From Owenia fusiformis (taxonomy: Eukaryota; Annelida; Polychaeta; Sabellida; Oweniidae): a stretch of 64,000 bases of DNA. The stretch is taken from the NCBI GenBank assembly GCA_903813345.2, contig CAIIXF020000003.1, positions 31,683,151-31,747,150 of the forward strand. The letters are read 5' to 3'. The position numbers were made by a program, and so were the translations under genes. The notes under the pieces are model-generated. The model saw only the letters and a program-made list of their open reading frames with translations, was not told the DNA's origin and did no database searches. Of this stretch, positions 32,101-56,852 are shown piece by piece; within the stretch, counting starts at the first letter, position 1, and every line of letters starts with the position of its first letter.

Positions 32101-34506
32101 CAAGTCAAAAATGTATATCAATCAATCAAATATTGGTCTCCTTGAGATCAATTGCTCATATACATTTTATTTTAAAGTGGCAGTAAAATACTGAATTCAT
32201 TATTTTGCATCACAGTGAGGAAGCACAAAGGGCAACATTTGAAAACACATAGAATATAACAATTTCTTAAGGTTACGCTGGACTTTACATAACTGTTGTA
32301 CTTCTGTAGATGAGCACATTCATGTGTTTGTTCATTATAATAAGAGACTCTATGAGCTATCATCATCTTCTTCAGATGACAACATTTCAGACATATCTTT
32401 TGATATTTAAATGTCAAACTTTGTTCATTTCTTTTTTTCCTTTTATACCCCTTGTGCCTACAGCCCTACTCCCAACTGGGCATGAACAGCACCATCCAGT
32501 GATTGCATCAATGCCATTACATACATCTGGATCTGGGTTGTACTCCATCCATGTATAGTGAGATTTAGAGGACACAAACCTGTTACTGGGCTTTTACAAA
32601 TTAGGCCATATATTTCCCATCTTCTTGAAGATGGTTATCTGAGTATTGTTTAGATTGGTTGGCTTGGTAAACACCAAAAGTGAGTTGACATACATCATCT
32701 TCAGTCAAAATGGGGAAGTCCTCAAAAGAGTTCACTATGATTTAGATGTAACCCTCTGTCTCCATATAGGGGGTACTGAGTGATTGCAGTTCATTCATAC
32801 AATTTCCTTTGCTCTGGGCATTTTATTAGCAAATGTCAATCTCCCGCCTACTGCTTGTGACTTACAGTATATTTCTTCTGCACGATAAAGTTGAGCTGGA
32901 TTTCTAAATATGAACATTTGTTTGATCAGCCAGTGAACTATGATAATATAAAAAAAATTATTCATTGACAAAAATGACGCCTGTCACATAAAGCTAAAGA
33001 TTAAATGATTGTACAACAATCATCTCAATTTTGCATGTACATTTATATGAATGTATAGAAAGGAATTACAAGTTATTATGTTGTTTAGAGCAATGGTAAA
33101 ATATATGCTTCTCTAGAGGTCATGCTTCAGTGCAAGCATAAATATTAGTTCATGAAATGATAATATTAGATAAGAAAATATACTTGAGTATATAAACACA
33201 ATTGTCACAATCATTCTAAGGATTTTCAAAATGGCTGACATCATTTTATTCATGCTGAAAATTGCATAAAAGTTCCATTTTTGCATGACGCCTGGTCCTT
33301 ACCTAGATTTTTATATACCTCAAGAAGTACCTTAGAAGTACACTAATCCCTCAATGCATATAACTTTCTAGGTAAAAACCAGGCGTTATATGAACAAAGC
33401 AAGAGTTTATCATGACCTTCCTCTCTCTAAAAATAAGTAGGTCAACACAATTGCAAACATAACTAATCCCCCCTCAATGAATATTGTAAAATGACTATTT
33501 ATGTGTACAAAATATTAATACAATGAGTGTATAGAGTGACACAATCAAACAATGGGACATCTGCCAAGTTGGGTTTATATATTCTGGAAACATTTTCTGA
33601 GACTGATAAAAAATTCACATTTTCACAGGAAGTGATACATACCTCTCAAATCAACCAAAATATACTTATATCAGTAATCTTGAATGTTTTTTATTGCTAT
33701 TTCTTGAAAATATACATATTTATCTACAATTTGGTCCTACATATCAAGGATATTAACGACATTGCATTTTTCAAAAAATGTTAAGTGACCCCAGGGGTGT
33801 CTATAGCCATTCGTTCTTTTGACCCAATGTAATGGTGATATAACATTGAAATGTTGCGGACTTTATAAGGAACAGAATCAAGATACAGATTCATTTTCTT
33901 TATTGGGATTTCTTTTGTTCCACGCTTAGAAAATAGTCGTTCAAACAAATATGGGGGTTAACATGTAAACCTATGAGGAAAATCACTGGTCCTTAACTTT
34001 TTTTGATGAGTATATATAAAGATTTTTAATTGAAAGATCTCCATATACTTACCCTAAGTCTAAAGATAGTAGTTGAAAGATGTGTTCTTCTTTCTTGAAA
34101 GCCAATGGTTTAATTAGGCCAAAGAATTTCATAATATCAACTCTCTATAATGGAAAATATTAGTCATGTCACAAAATCTGGCAGAAATATAATAGTGTCA
34201 ATAAAATGAGTTTTCCCAGTGCAATCTCAATCAGCTGAAAATGATTTTGAAAAGCCTTGGCTTAGACCTGATTGACCTTCCCTGGTGCAGTCTTGTTGCA
34301 AATTCCACTCCAAGCAGTGTGAACATGTATTACTTTACAAATGTAGACTTTGATATGACATTGAATTTTCCAGATACAAATACTTTCCAAACAGACGAGG
34401 TGGAGTTGCAGGCTTCGGCATGGCACCTCAAAGCAGACGTCAAGAGCGAGATGATAATGGGGGCAGGCATGCTTGGGGTACTGGAAACCAACTTGGTGGA
34501 GATTAG
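17041..34506 (+). CDS. DERL1: Derlin-1, complete (8 exons, 251 aa)
   Basis: Exons: 17041-17199, 27490-27601, 28178-28242, 28400-28426, 29136-29231, 30105-30157, 30643-30753, 34374-34506 (stop TAG 34504-34506). The sum is 756 nt, exactly 251 codons plus stop, the same length as human Derlin-1. Starts MAQSDIGDWYRGIPQITRYW. Known function: a rhomboid pseudoprotease of the ER membrane that helps retrotranslocate misfolded proteins for ERAD. Visible features are the WR motif of loop 1 (Trp55-Arg56), the rhomboid GxxxG (Gly178-Gly182, followed by HLYFF) and a C-terminal SHP box WGTGNQL (242-248) that binds p97/VCP. It lies head to head with JARID2 and tail to tail with OSGEP. Confidence 0.96.
17200..18879 (+). 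other. DERL1 intron 1, left part
   Basis: No gene seen. Short hairpins: TTAAACTCAATAA and its inverse at 17305-17366, TTAGACCTAGCC and its inverse at 18055-18113, and arms with CTCCCAGAATGCAACAT at 18359-18490. A TATATAGCGCTTGTAT block with TTGATTGATT near 17690 resembles the 3' tail of an L2/CR1-type element on the minus strand (weak). Confidence 0.4.
18887..19123. mobile_element. Tc1/mariner-type MITE, 237 bp
   Basis: Terminal inverted repeats of about 27 bp beginning CAGTTGGGGACAAAAATAAA, with TA on both sides (18885-18886 and 19124-19125), as expected for TA target duplication. No ORF. Confidence 0.75.
19127..21531. other. DERL1 intron 1, repeat-like but unassigned
   Basis: No gene recognised. 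A motif like TTTACGGTAGATTTT recurs loosely between 20400 and 20690. The string CTGATTG(G/A)TTGTTG(T/G)TGTAAACAGTG appears at about 19246 and 21167, so this may be a decayed element about 1.9 kb long. Confidence 0.35.
21537..23931. mobile_element. 2.4-kb non-autonomous TIR element with 5-bp TSD
   Basis: About 70-bp near-perfect TIRs: left CACGGTGACCAAGAGTTAAC, right the exact inverse ending TTGGTCACCGTG. Flanked by TGTAT (21532-21536 and 23932-23936). No transposase ORF. Two palindromes are nested inside: arms GTATCTCATACTTGAGTGG (about 22470 and 22814) and a 145-bp hairpin at 22820-22965. Confidence 0.85.
24527..26765. mobile_element. hAT-like element with 8-bp TSD, outer of a nested pair
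   Basis: TIRs TAGTGTTGTCGCGA at 24527 and TCGCGACAACACTA ending 26765. Perfect 8-bp target duplication TTTCTTAA at 24519-24526 and 26766-26773. The TIR-proximal DNA is packed with CATCGATG/CATCGCGAT. No transposase seen. Confidence 0.85.
24929..26719. mobile_element. hAT-like foldback element nested inside the 24.5-kb element
   Basis: Starts CAGTGGCGTAGCCAGG, a typical hAT end, and finishes with an imperfect inverse. Flanked by TTGCCGAT / ATGCCGAT (7 of 8 bases). The whole body is an imperfect palindrome: for example GCCAGTTCGGATCAAATGC near 25640 mirrors sequence near 26310, and GGACGTCCC(C) near 25845 mirrors 26130. Confidence 0.7.
26774..27489 (+). other. DERL1 intron 1, right end
   Basis: Unique-looking intronic sequence up to the exon 2 acceptor. 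No ORF of note and no repeat structure seen. Confidence 0.4.
27490..27601 (+). CDS. DERL1: DERL1 exon 2, WR motif
   Basis: Acceptor tattttcag, donor gtaagt. Opens with I-W-R, the Derlin WR motif of the lumenal loop, and ends in YSTRLETG, a strongly conserved Derlin block. The final Gly codon is split G|GA. Confidence 0.95.
28178..28242 (+). CDS. DERL1: DERL1 exon 3
   Basis: Acceptor tatttcag, donor gtatcc. Encodes VFDGRPADYVFMLVFNWICLV, a conserved loop plus the first half of a membrane helix. Followed by a 157-bp intron. Confidence 0.93.
28400..28426 (+). CDS. DERL1: DERL1 exon 4, 27-nt microexon
   Basis: Acceptor tttttcag before 28400 and donor gtaagc after 28426. Nine codons, LVGFLAELM, phase 0 at both ends. 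They align with the nine residues expected between ICLV and LLMDP in Derlin-1. Too short for ordinary ORF detection, and found by filling a gap in the protein. Confidence 0.88.
29136..29231 (+). CDS. DERL1: DERL1 exon 5
   Basis: Acceptor ttttctag, donor gtaagt; 32 codons, phase 0. LLMDPMILSVLYVWCQLN followed by a loop ending WFGTQFK. The 3' half of this exon and its donor are duplicated 81 bp downstream. Confidence 0.95.
29187..29367 (+). repeat. 81-bp tandem duplication of DERL1 exon 5 donor end
   Basis: The block starting AATAAAGACCAGATTGT occurs at 29187, 29268 and (truncated and diverged) 29349, period 81. Copy 2 holds an intact 45-nt duplicate of the exon end with its own gtaagt donor at 29313. 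Confidence 0.92.
29475..30104 (+). repeat. 15-copy 41/42-bp array of the DERL1 exon 6 splice acceptor
   Basis: Unit: TGTACCATTCCCATTGTATA followed by TTTCAG and TCTTTACTCTGTTAG. Fifteen TTTCAG|TCTTT junctions precede the true TTTTTCAG|GCTATG. Variants (gttaag, tatttttcag) alternate, suggesting a higher-order repeat. Each unit ends in a good pyrimidine-rich acceptor. Confidence 0.93.
30105..30157 (+). CDS. DERL1: DERL1 exon 6
   Basis: Acceptor tttttcag, donor gtaagt. Encodes AMYLPWVLVGFNMIIRG, matching the conserved YLPW block. Its acceptor is the last unit of a 41-bp tandem array in which every earlier copy also ends in a plausible AG. Confidence 0.95.
30643..30753 (+). CDS. DERL1: DERL1 exon 7, rhomboid GxxxG helix
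   Basis: Acceptor ctgttttag, donor gtaagt. Contains GILVGHLYFFLMFKYP and FLSTPQFL. The GxxxG packing motif of the last rhomboid helix is intact. Split codon CT|A with exon 8. Confidence 0.95.
30928..34010. mobile_element. 3.1-kb mariner-like TIR element in DERL1 intron 7
   Basis: Inverted ends of about 185 bp beginning CTC(C/A)TCAAAAAAAGTTAAGG, flanked by TA. Left arm runs to about 31110, right arm from about 33817. Only short ORFs inside, no DDE transposase. A second palindrome is nested at 31120-31622 (arms with GGCAGATCCCATGTTAAAC). Confidence 0.82.
34374..34506 (+). CDS. DERL1: DERL1 exon 8, cytosolic tail with SHP box
   Basis: Acceptor ttttccag, stop TAG. Encodes YKYFPNRRGGVAGFG, a polar linker, and the p97-binding SHP box RHAWGTGNQLGGD. 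The preceding intron is 3.6 kb and is almost filled by a mariner-like TIR element. Confidence 0.95.
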
Positions 34507-36514
34507 GTTGATGATGTGAAGGGAATCGGTGGTGTTATTTTGAAAGACTGTCATTTGAAATAAACTGAGCAAAATTTTATAGTCATTAAAAACATTTGTC
34601 TCAAGCAAAAATATCTGGATTCATCAATAATGCAATTGAGAAACAGATTTGAACTTGAAATAAACCGTTTGCATCAGTTTGACTTCACATCCTCAAAGAG
34701 GACTCTCCTTCAGTTGTAGGGACTTAATATGAAGGGTTATATGTTGTTAGAAAGGTGCCATGCATTTAGGAAAGCATTGATTAACTGGTAAAATACAATG
34801 AAAAGGTGTTTTAAAAGAAATGATTATTCATGAATACAACCCATTGATAAGTTAACATTCAGTGTATTCTTCTTGGTTCTGGTAATACTGTACTTTGTAC
34901 TTAAAGTGTTCCGATAAGCTTCCCGTATAAAAAAAAACAATATGTTATCCCTTTTATAAATGTGTGACGATCAATAATATACTTATGCTACAGTAAGAGG
35001 TGTTGACACAACGACCTCGAGCCTGTGAACCCTTGAGTATAATTCCGGGATCGGGCCTTTTAGACTAAATGGTGAGCAACATCAGAAACGAGCGTTCGAT
35101 TTGCTAAACGATATGCGTCACCCTTTAAAACTAAGTCAAAGTATTGATGTCATTACAGTATGTATACTTTATGAGCTTAAACTTGTATTTAGAAGTTAAT
35201 TTCAACATTGGATTAAAAAGAATATAGTTCCCATTCTTCTGTATAGGCTATCCATTAAGTACTGTAGTTTTGGGATACACTGTATATACAGTGGCATTTT
35301 GCGCTTTTTAATGTGGAATAGGGAGAAACACCAACAGTAATGTAAATAGAAACATTTGATATTGTAGAAGGATATGGTCATGGCTGCCGATCCATCTGCT
35401 TTGATAAAAGTTAATTCAGTGACTCAATACCAAGAACCCCTCCTTTCATTTTAGAGGAAGGATGCTACAATGCTGTTGATTTTACTTGAGGTATAATTGT
35501 TTTAAGAGAGCCTACCTTTAAAAATTATTTGAATGTTAAAGTGGTATTATTATAAGCTAGATACATGAAATATGACAAAATAAAGCTATTTCAGACTTCA
35601 TTTGATTTGTCAACAACCAGCCATTGCTATTGTCCTTGTTGCCTAGTTACGCTGTGGTGTAGGCACTATTACGTATTAGTTTTTTTCATATTGAATTTCT
35701 ATCAACATCAACTCACAATTTTATATTTTTGGACCAACAGTGTGATTTGGAAACCTTCATGTGAACCCCTTTCCTGATTCTTATAGACAGGCTCTCTTAA
35801 TTCAATATAAATGTGCAGTGATAGATTAACTTTATATTTAGAAACAACAGAAATCCCCTAGTCACCAAAATACAATGTCAAAATGCATGTAATATGTTGT
35901 AGGTACATTTGGTACGTCATTTGCGCTTTATGTGGTGAATTAATGAATATTTGACTTTATTTGTGGTTAATCATTGACTTAATATTTGGCTTTGGGTGCA
36001 TAACTAACTTTTATGTGTTTGTATTCCAAAAAAAACTCTGTAGAATTTATTTAATTTAAGTTTTAGAACACATCCCAGATTATCCTGTATATAGTTCAAT
36101 AGATGGATGATACGAGTCATTTATTTTTCAAATGCCTGTACATGTAAATTGTATATGTAGGAACTTAACTCTGTGAGGTTATGGATGACTGATATTACAT
36201 GTCATTTCCATATTTTCATCAGCAAAATTACAACTTACAACAGTAACATCATTTGAATATGTAGCCTATTGCACAGGCCAGTAAGGTGGTTAGAATAAAT
36301 TATATACTTTGAGCTGAACCTTGTAATGTCTTCGGACTGTGCATTACACTACATGTATTACTTGTGAACCAACATATCAAAACACATTGTTCACCATTTC
36401 ATGTTTGCAGTTTATGCATTCATCTTCACATTGAATAATCAAATTAATTCCATTTAAATTATTCCTTGTAAATATTTTCTGTAATATAAGTGTACAAACA
36501 ACAGGTGGAATAAA
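34507..36514 (+). other. DERL1: DERL1 3' UTR and downstream region
   Basis: AT-rich, with no conserved ORF. Candidate poly(A) signals AATAAA occur at 34559-34564, only 50 nt after the stop, and at 36509-36514, so short and roughly 2-kb 3' UTR forms are both possible. No strong repeat structure seen. The exact cleavage site cannot be determined. Confidence 0.5.
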
Positions 36515-36667
36515 GTTATAATATAAAATATGTATTTATTATCTTGAGTTATCATTTGTTATCATTACAGTATGTAAATAGGACAGGAGAAGCTGTGTGA
36601 ACATACATAGGAAGATGGTGGAATGACCTCTTCTTGTACATATACTCCATAGTGTAACAATGATGTA

Positions 36668-36801
36668 CAAGGCATTAACATGCAAAATGTCACCACCTGC
36701 CATTTTACAGACATCAAACACTGATCATTGAACACCAAACCCAATCCACAAAAAAGTTGGAGACTATAACATAACAATGTCACCACTTGTGGCGACATAA
36801 C
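36668..36801 (+). mobile_element. Family C short element, copy 3
   Basis: Left caaggcattaacatgc...aaaatgtcaccacctgcc, right atgtcaccacttgtggcgacata. It lies between the convergent 3' ends of DERL1 and OSGEP and close to the likely OSGEP 3' UTR. Confidence 0.6.
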
Positions 36802-37047
36802 AGAAAGATACACTAATACCACCTGGGATAATCTATGTCTAGAGGATCAGCATTCATGAGGTTGATGAAGCAAGCACACATGAGGCTCACATTACATTAC
36901 TGTTCTATGACTGTATTACGAGTTATACATGTAGGTGTATAAATCCTTACAGTACATTCCAATGTCCACCATTCTTTCGTACATTGTGCATGATTGAAGT
37001 GTATCAAGAAGTATTATTCACATCATAAATGTCCCAGAACTTGTTTG

Positions 37048-52714
<15,667 letters not shown>

Positions 52715-52952
52715 TTAGTTGATAATTCAGGGATTAATTATGACATTCAGATTTGGAAATGTTTTTAGAATATTACTTCGTACTCTAATGCTTTTGCTTG
52801 ATGCTACAAATATAAAATAGGTGAAACAGAGCTCCTTTAACTCTAGGCAGCAGTATATAGAGAACCAAATCCATATACTGCAAGTCATTTGAGTTATCAA
52901 GGATTACATTTTTCACAAAAAAATCGTGGCCATTTTGAAATTCAGCTAAATG

Positions 52953-53668
52953 GTGGCCACTTTGAAAGGATTGGTATCGATATGGAGAACTGAATTCAAC
53001 AATGTTTTTCTCTTAAACCAATCATTGAAAACATTCTGTAAAAAACAAGGTATTTTATGTAATGTCTGACAACAATTTAATGCAAAATTTATTTATAAAT
53101 ATTTTATATAACTGTTTTTGTTAACTTTTTTTGTTTTTTTAGTGCAATTGTTTTTGCTCCTTTCTACCAATTCTTGAGAATGAAATAAAATGTCTTTCCG
53201 AACCTTGTTGGAACAAAATAGCATATACAACATGTTTTTAGACCTCCCTGCAATATCATAGTTATACAAAGGAATTTTTGGTTGATTTTAAAAAAGTATT
53301 CAAAAAATTAAAACAAAATCCCCCCAAAATAGATAAAAATCAAGAAAAACCTTTTATTTCATTAACAAGATACTTTTTTAAAATCAACCAAAATTTCTTT
53401 TGTACAATTACAATATTGAGAGACCTAAACATGTTGTGTTTATGTCGTTTTGTTCCAATGAGGTTTGGAAAGATGTTTCATTTCACTCTGGAAACATGAT
53501 ACCAAGAACAAAACAAGTGTTTGATGTGTTTTCTAAAGCAATATAGATGAAAGTATATATATATTTTTCAAATTATATTGTTACTTTTTAGATTTTTTTA
53601 TGACTGGTTTAAGAGAAACGTGTGTTCAAAAAGTTCTCCATATCGATACCACTCCTTTAGTAGCCATC
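52953..53668. mobile_element. 0.7-kb foldback palindrome
   Basis: Imperfect inverted arms: GGATTGGTATCGATATGGAG (about 52968) mirrors CTCCATATCGATACCACTCC (about 53636), and GGTTGATTTTAAAAAAGTAT (about 53279) mirrors 53370. The centre is near 53320. No ORF of note. Lies in the next OSGEP intron. Confidence 0.75.
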
Positions 53669-54149
53669 TTGAATACTGGGTGTCAAGAATTTTGGGAATA
53701 TATTTTTAAAAAAACCCTTCAATTTCTCAGTCCATATGAAGTTGCTTGAAATATTACTATGTGTAAGAATCTGTCCCTAGAGAGTTAAAGATATTTGTTG
53801 TATTCAATCACATAATTTCGAATGTGAACGTTTCTTACCTCCTCCATTGAAGAGTCAGTAAAAATATTTGAGCTTTTCCCATCATATTATAACAGTGGCG
53901 CATCGTTCATATTTTCACGAGGTCAAATTAAATTTTATATATTAGTTTAAAAGAGTACCGTCTTTTGATTTTATCAATTTTGATTCCATTTGGATTTGTA
54001 TAGTTATAAATCTAAAGCCGACTAAATAAGTAGGGCCATAAGAAGTAGATTCTTTGTTTTGTGTCCTACAAAAAGCTAAAGCATGCAAGGGTTCAAGGAA
54101 AATAAACACAAACGGTAACTCAAGAAAAAGCACAAACTTGCAAGATAAC

Positions 54150-54200
54150 AGCAATGCCGAGGTGTAGCAAATCCCATCGAACTTTTGAGCACAAAATTTT
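54150..54200 (+). mobile_element. Solo left end of an A/B-type element
   Basis: GAGGTGTAGCAAATCCCATC followed by GAAC, equivalent to the left end of elements A and B. The rest of the element and its right end are missing. Confidence 0.45.
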
Positions 54201-54565
54201 TTTGCAATCTGTTTTATTTCATTATATAATAGACAAGTACAAATAGTTGCTGATAAGAGTGACCAATCGCTATGAAAGGATAGCATTATAGGTTCACTTT
54301 AAATATAAAAAGAACATGTGAACTATGTGTAAAAAAATATTTTTCTGACAAAGGGGTTTGCTGTTATTTGCTGGGTAATGGTGCTGGGGCAAGGTGATCT
54401 GTTGGAACATAAGGAGGAGGCCATCTTGAGCCTTAAAAGGAATTGTCTGATAAAAAATTTGTAACTAGTTTGAAAATCATTATGTTCTGTTCAGTTGAAA
54501 GATCAGGATGACCAAATAAAAGTGTTCTGATTAGACCATTTTTGTCCATTTGAATGTAACCTAAT

Positions 54566-55145
54566 GGTAAAGATTAAAAGGTGGATTGGATCAAGTGAAT
54601 TGGATTCATGTAAAAGGTAGATTGGATCGGGAATCTTTGAAACATGGATTTTCCTTAGAAAATTCTATTGATCTCCCTCTAAGATTGGTGCTCTCCTCAC
54701 GTCGACAATGTCAAATAATAGATGTAATATTACTTTGCTTGGGTTGGCTAGAAGGGTGAACTGGCACCCGCTTTCTTATTCATTCCAAGTGTAATTTGAG
54801 ACATTTATGAATCATAAGGCAGACTGGTTTGAAGATCCATATCATCTGTTTTCAGTCCAAACAAACCAGGGGAAATGTTTATTATGTCTTTCAAAAGTTG
54901 ATTTACAATGGAAAGCAGTTAAATACTTAAAGAGTATCTATCAACTAATTGGATTATATATTTGTTGTTGCTTTGTTCTGATTCCTCAAAGGGACCCAAG
55001 TGATCACAAAATACTGAGGGAAATTGCTTAGAGGGAGATCTACAGAAAAAACTTAAAGAAATTCCATATTTTGAAGATTTCGGATCCAATCCACCCTTTA
55101 CATGAATCCAATCCACTTGATCCAATCCACCTTTTAATCTCTACC
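54566..55145. mobile_element. 0.58-kb TIR/foldback element with near 8-bp TSD
   Basis: Inverted arms of about 110 bp starting GGTAAAGATTAAAAGGTGGA and repeating GGATTGGATC. Flanked by AACCTAAT and TACCTAAT (7 of 8), which fits a hAT-type insertion. An open frame at 54807-55031 spans the loop but matches nothing I recognise. Confidence 0.7.
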
Positions 55146-55149
55146 TACC

Positions 55150-55373
55150 TAATAGGTTTTACATGAATTTGACTGGGTCTTGTATGCATTGTAATTTTGG
55201 TCAGTGTTCCGATGTTGAAATCTTTTATAAAGTTTAGCTTTCTTGCCTAATTCATGGGAAAGTTTGCTATTAAACCAGGGTCTGTCATTTTCCTTAATGC
55301 ATTTCAACTTGTTGGGAATATGTTTCCTAAAAAATTCTGAGCAAAAAGCTGGTAAAGTCTTTTGTAAGAGAGT
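55150..55373 (-). pseudogene. Non-LTR retrotransposon fragment (endonuclease-RT linker)
   Basis: Reads on the minus strand about 74 residues: KHIPNKLKCIKENDRPWFNS, then KLSHELGKKAKLYKRFQ. The PWF(N)x(K/E)L and KKAKLYK pattern is typical of the region between the APE endonuclease and the reverse transcriptase in L2/CR1/Jockey-type elements. No catalytic motif is included, and the fragment is bounded by other repeats. Confidence 0.6.
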
Positions 55374-55382
55374 CTAGATTTT

Positions 55383-55680
55383 GATAGTTATTAAAGCACA
55401 AAATTGTTCCACTACTTTTCAAGTAAAAAAACAGTAAAATAACACACTTTAAAAAGAGGCCACTTTTCAAAATGGCCACCTAGCCAATGCACCATGCTTA
55501 TGAGTATTAACATATCAAAATAATTTAATGTGAAAAAATCGGTCCACTACTTTTCGAGTTAAAAACGCAAAATAACACATATTAAGTGAGAAGCCATTTT
55601 TCAAAATGGCCACCTACTTGCCAAAGTGTCATAAGATAGTGTGCCATGCTTATGAGTATTCACATATTAAATATGAAAAC
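55383..55680 (+). repeat. Diverged fragment of element A interior
   Basis: Two to three units with CACTTTTCAAAATGGCCACC, CCATGCTTATGAGTATT and CCACTACTTTTCGAGTT, similar to the A interior but older and lacking both ends. Confidence 0.65.
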
Positions 55681-55689
55681 AAGAACACA

Positions 55690-56635
55690 AATGTGTACAA
55701 AATGTCCCCACCAATGGGTGATCCCGTCAAGTGGTTATCCTGAAAATGAGTAGACAAGACTTTACCAAGACAATTTGAGGACGGAAAATCCAAAATGGCC
55801 ACCTTAAAATTTACCCAGAATGCCAAAAATTTAGTCAGTTCTAGATTTCCATACTAAGATCCACCCCTGAAAATTTGAAATTGATCTGTCACACAGTTAA
55901 CCAGAAAACATGTAAACAAGACTTTACAGACAAGATTTCAGGATGGAAAATCCAAAATGGCTGCCTTGACATTTACCCAGAATGTCAAAAAACTAATCTG
56001 TTTCTAGATTTTCATACTAAGAATCATCCCTGAAAATATGAAATTGATCTACCAAACGGTTCACCTGAAAACGGGTAGACAAGACTTTACAGACAAGATT
56101 TTAGGACAGAAAATCCAAAATGGCTGCCTTAACATTTACCCAGAATGCAAAAAAACTAATCAGATGTAGATTTTCATACTAAGAATCATCCCTGAAAATT
56201 TGGAATTGATCTACCAAAGGGTTCACCTTAAAACGCGTAGACAAGACTTTACAGGCAAGATTTTAAGACGGAAAATCCAAAATGGCTGCCTTGACATTTA
56301 TCCAGAATGCCAAAAAACTAATCAGATCTAGATTTTCATACTAAGAATCATCCCTGAAAATTTGAAATTGATATACTAAACAGTTCACTTGGAAATGCGT
56401 AGACAAGACTTTACAGAAAAGATTTTAGGACGGAAAATCCAAAATGGCTGCCTTGACATTTACCCAGAATGCCAAAAAACTAATCAGATCTAGATTTTCA
56501 TACTAAGAATCATCCCTGAAAATTTTAAATTGATCTACCAAGCGGTTCAACTGAAAACGCGTAGACAAGACGTTACAGACAAGACGTTACAGACAAGATT
56601 TTAGGACGGAAAAATCCAAATGGCCGACAATAAAA
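55690..56635 (+). repeat. Element S-related 164-bp satellite, diverged
   Basis: Five units of about 164 bp with GGACGGAAAATCCAAAATGG, CTGCCTTGACATTTACCC and ACTAATCAGATCTAG. Same organisation as 46198-47571 but clearly more diverged, so it is an older or separate subfamily. Confidence 0.75.
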
Positions 56636-56852
56636 AAGTGATTATGAGTTTTTGCTGATTTCTTTTTACAAAACTATCACATATAACTATAATTATCACA
56701 TTAACAATAACAGGCTTTTACAACAAAGTACACCTGAAATTATTCATAAAGCTACTAGTGCAGTCAGTTATGACAATAAAACCCTTGAATTGCACTTGCT
56801 ATATATAAAGCACAATTTTTTGACCATTATAAACGGCTATCAATATGGGTTT

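Noticed and set aside
34241-34519. 92-aa ORF on plus strand covering DERL1 exon 8
   Set aside because: Wrong frame: the conserved Derlin tail is in another frame beginning at 34374.
53821-53860. Possible OSGEP exon with donor near 53837
   Set aside because: A gtaagaa donor exists, but the upstream minus-strand translation does not match any OSGEP block such as SGGNT or HxxxH.
54807-55031. 74-aa ORF in the loop of the 54.6-kb foldback
   Set aside because: No similarity I recognise to any transposase, and no codon or motif evidence; probably chance.
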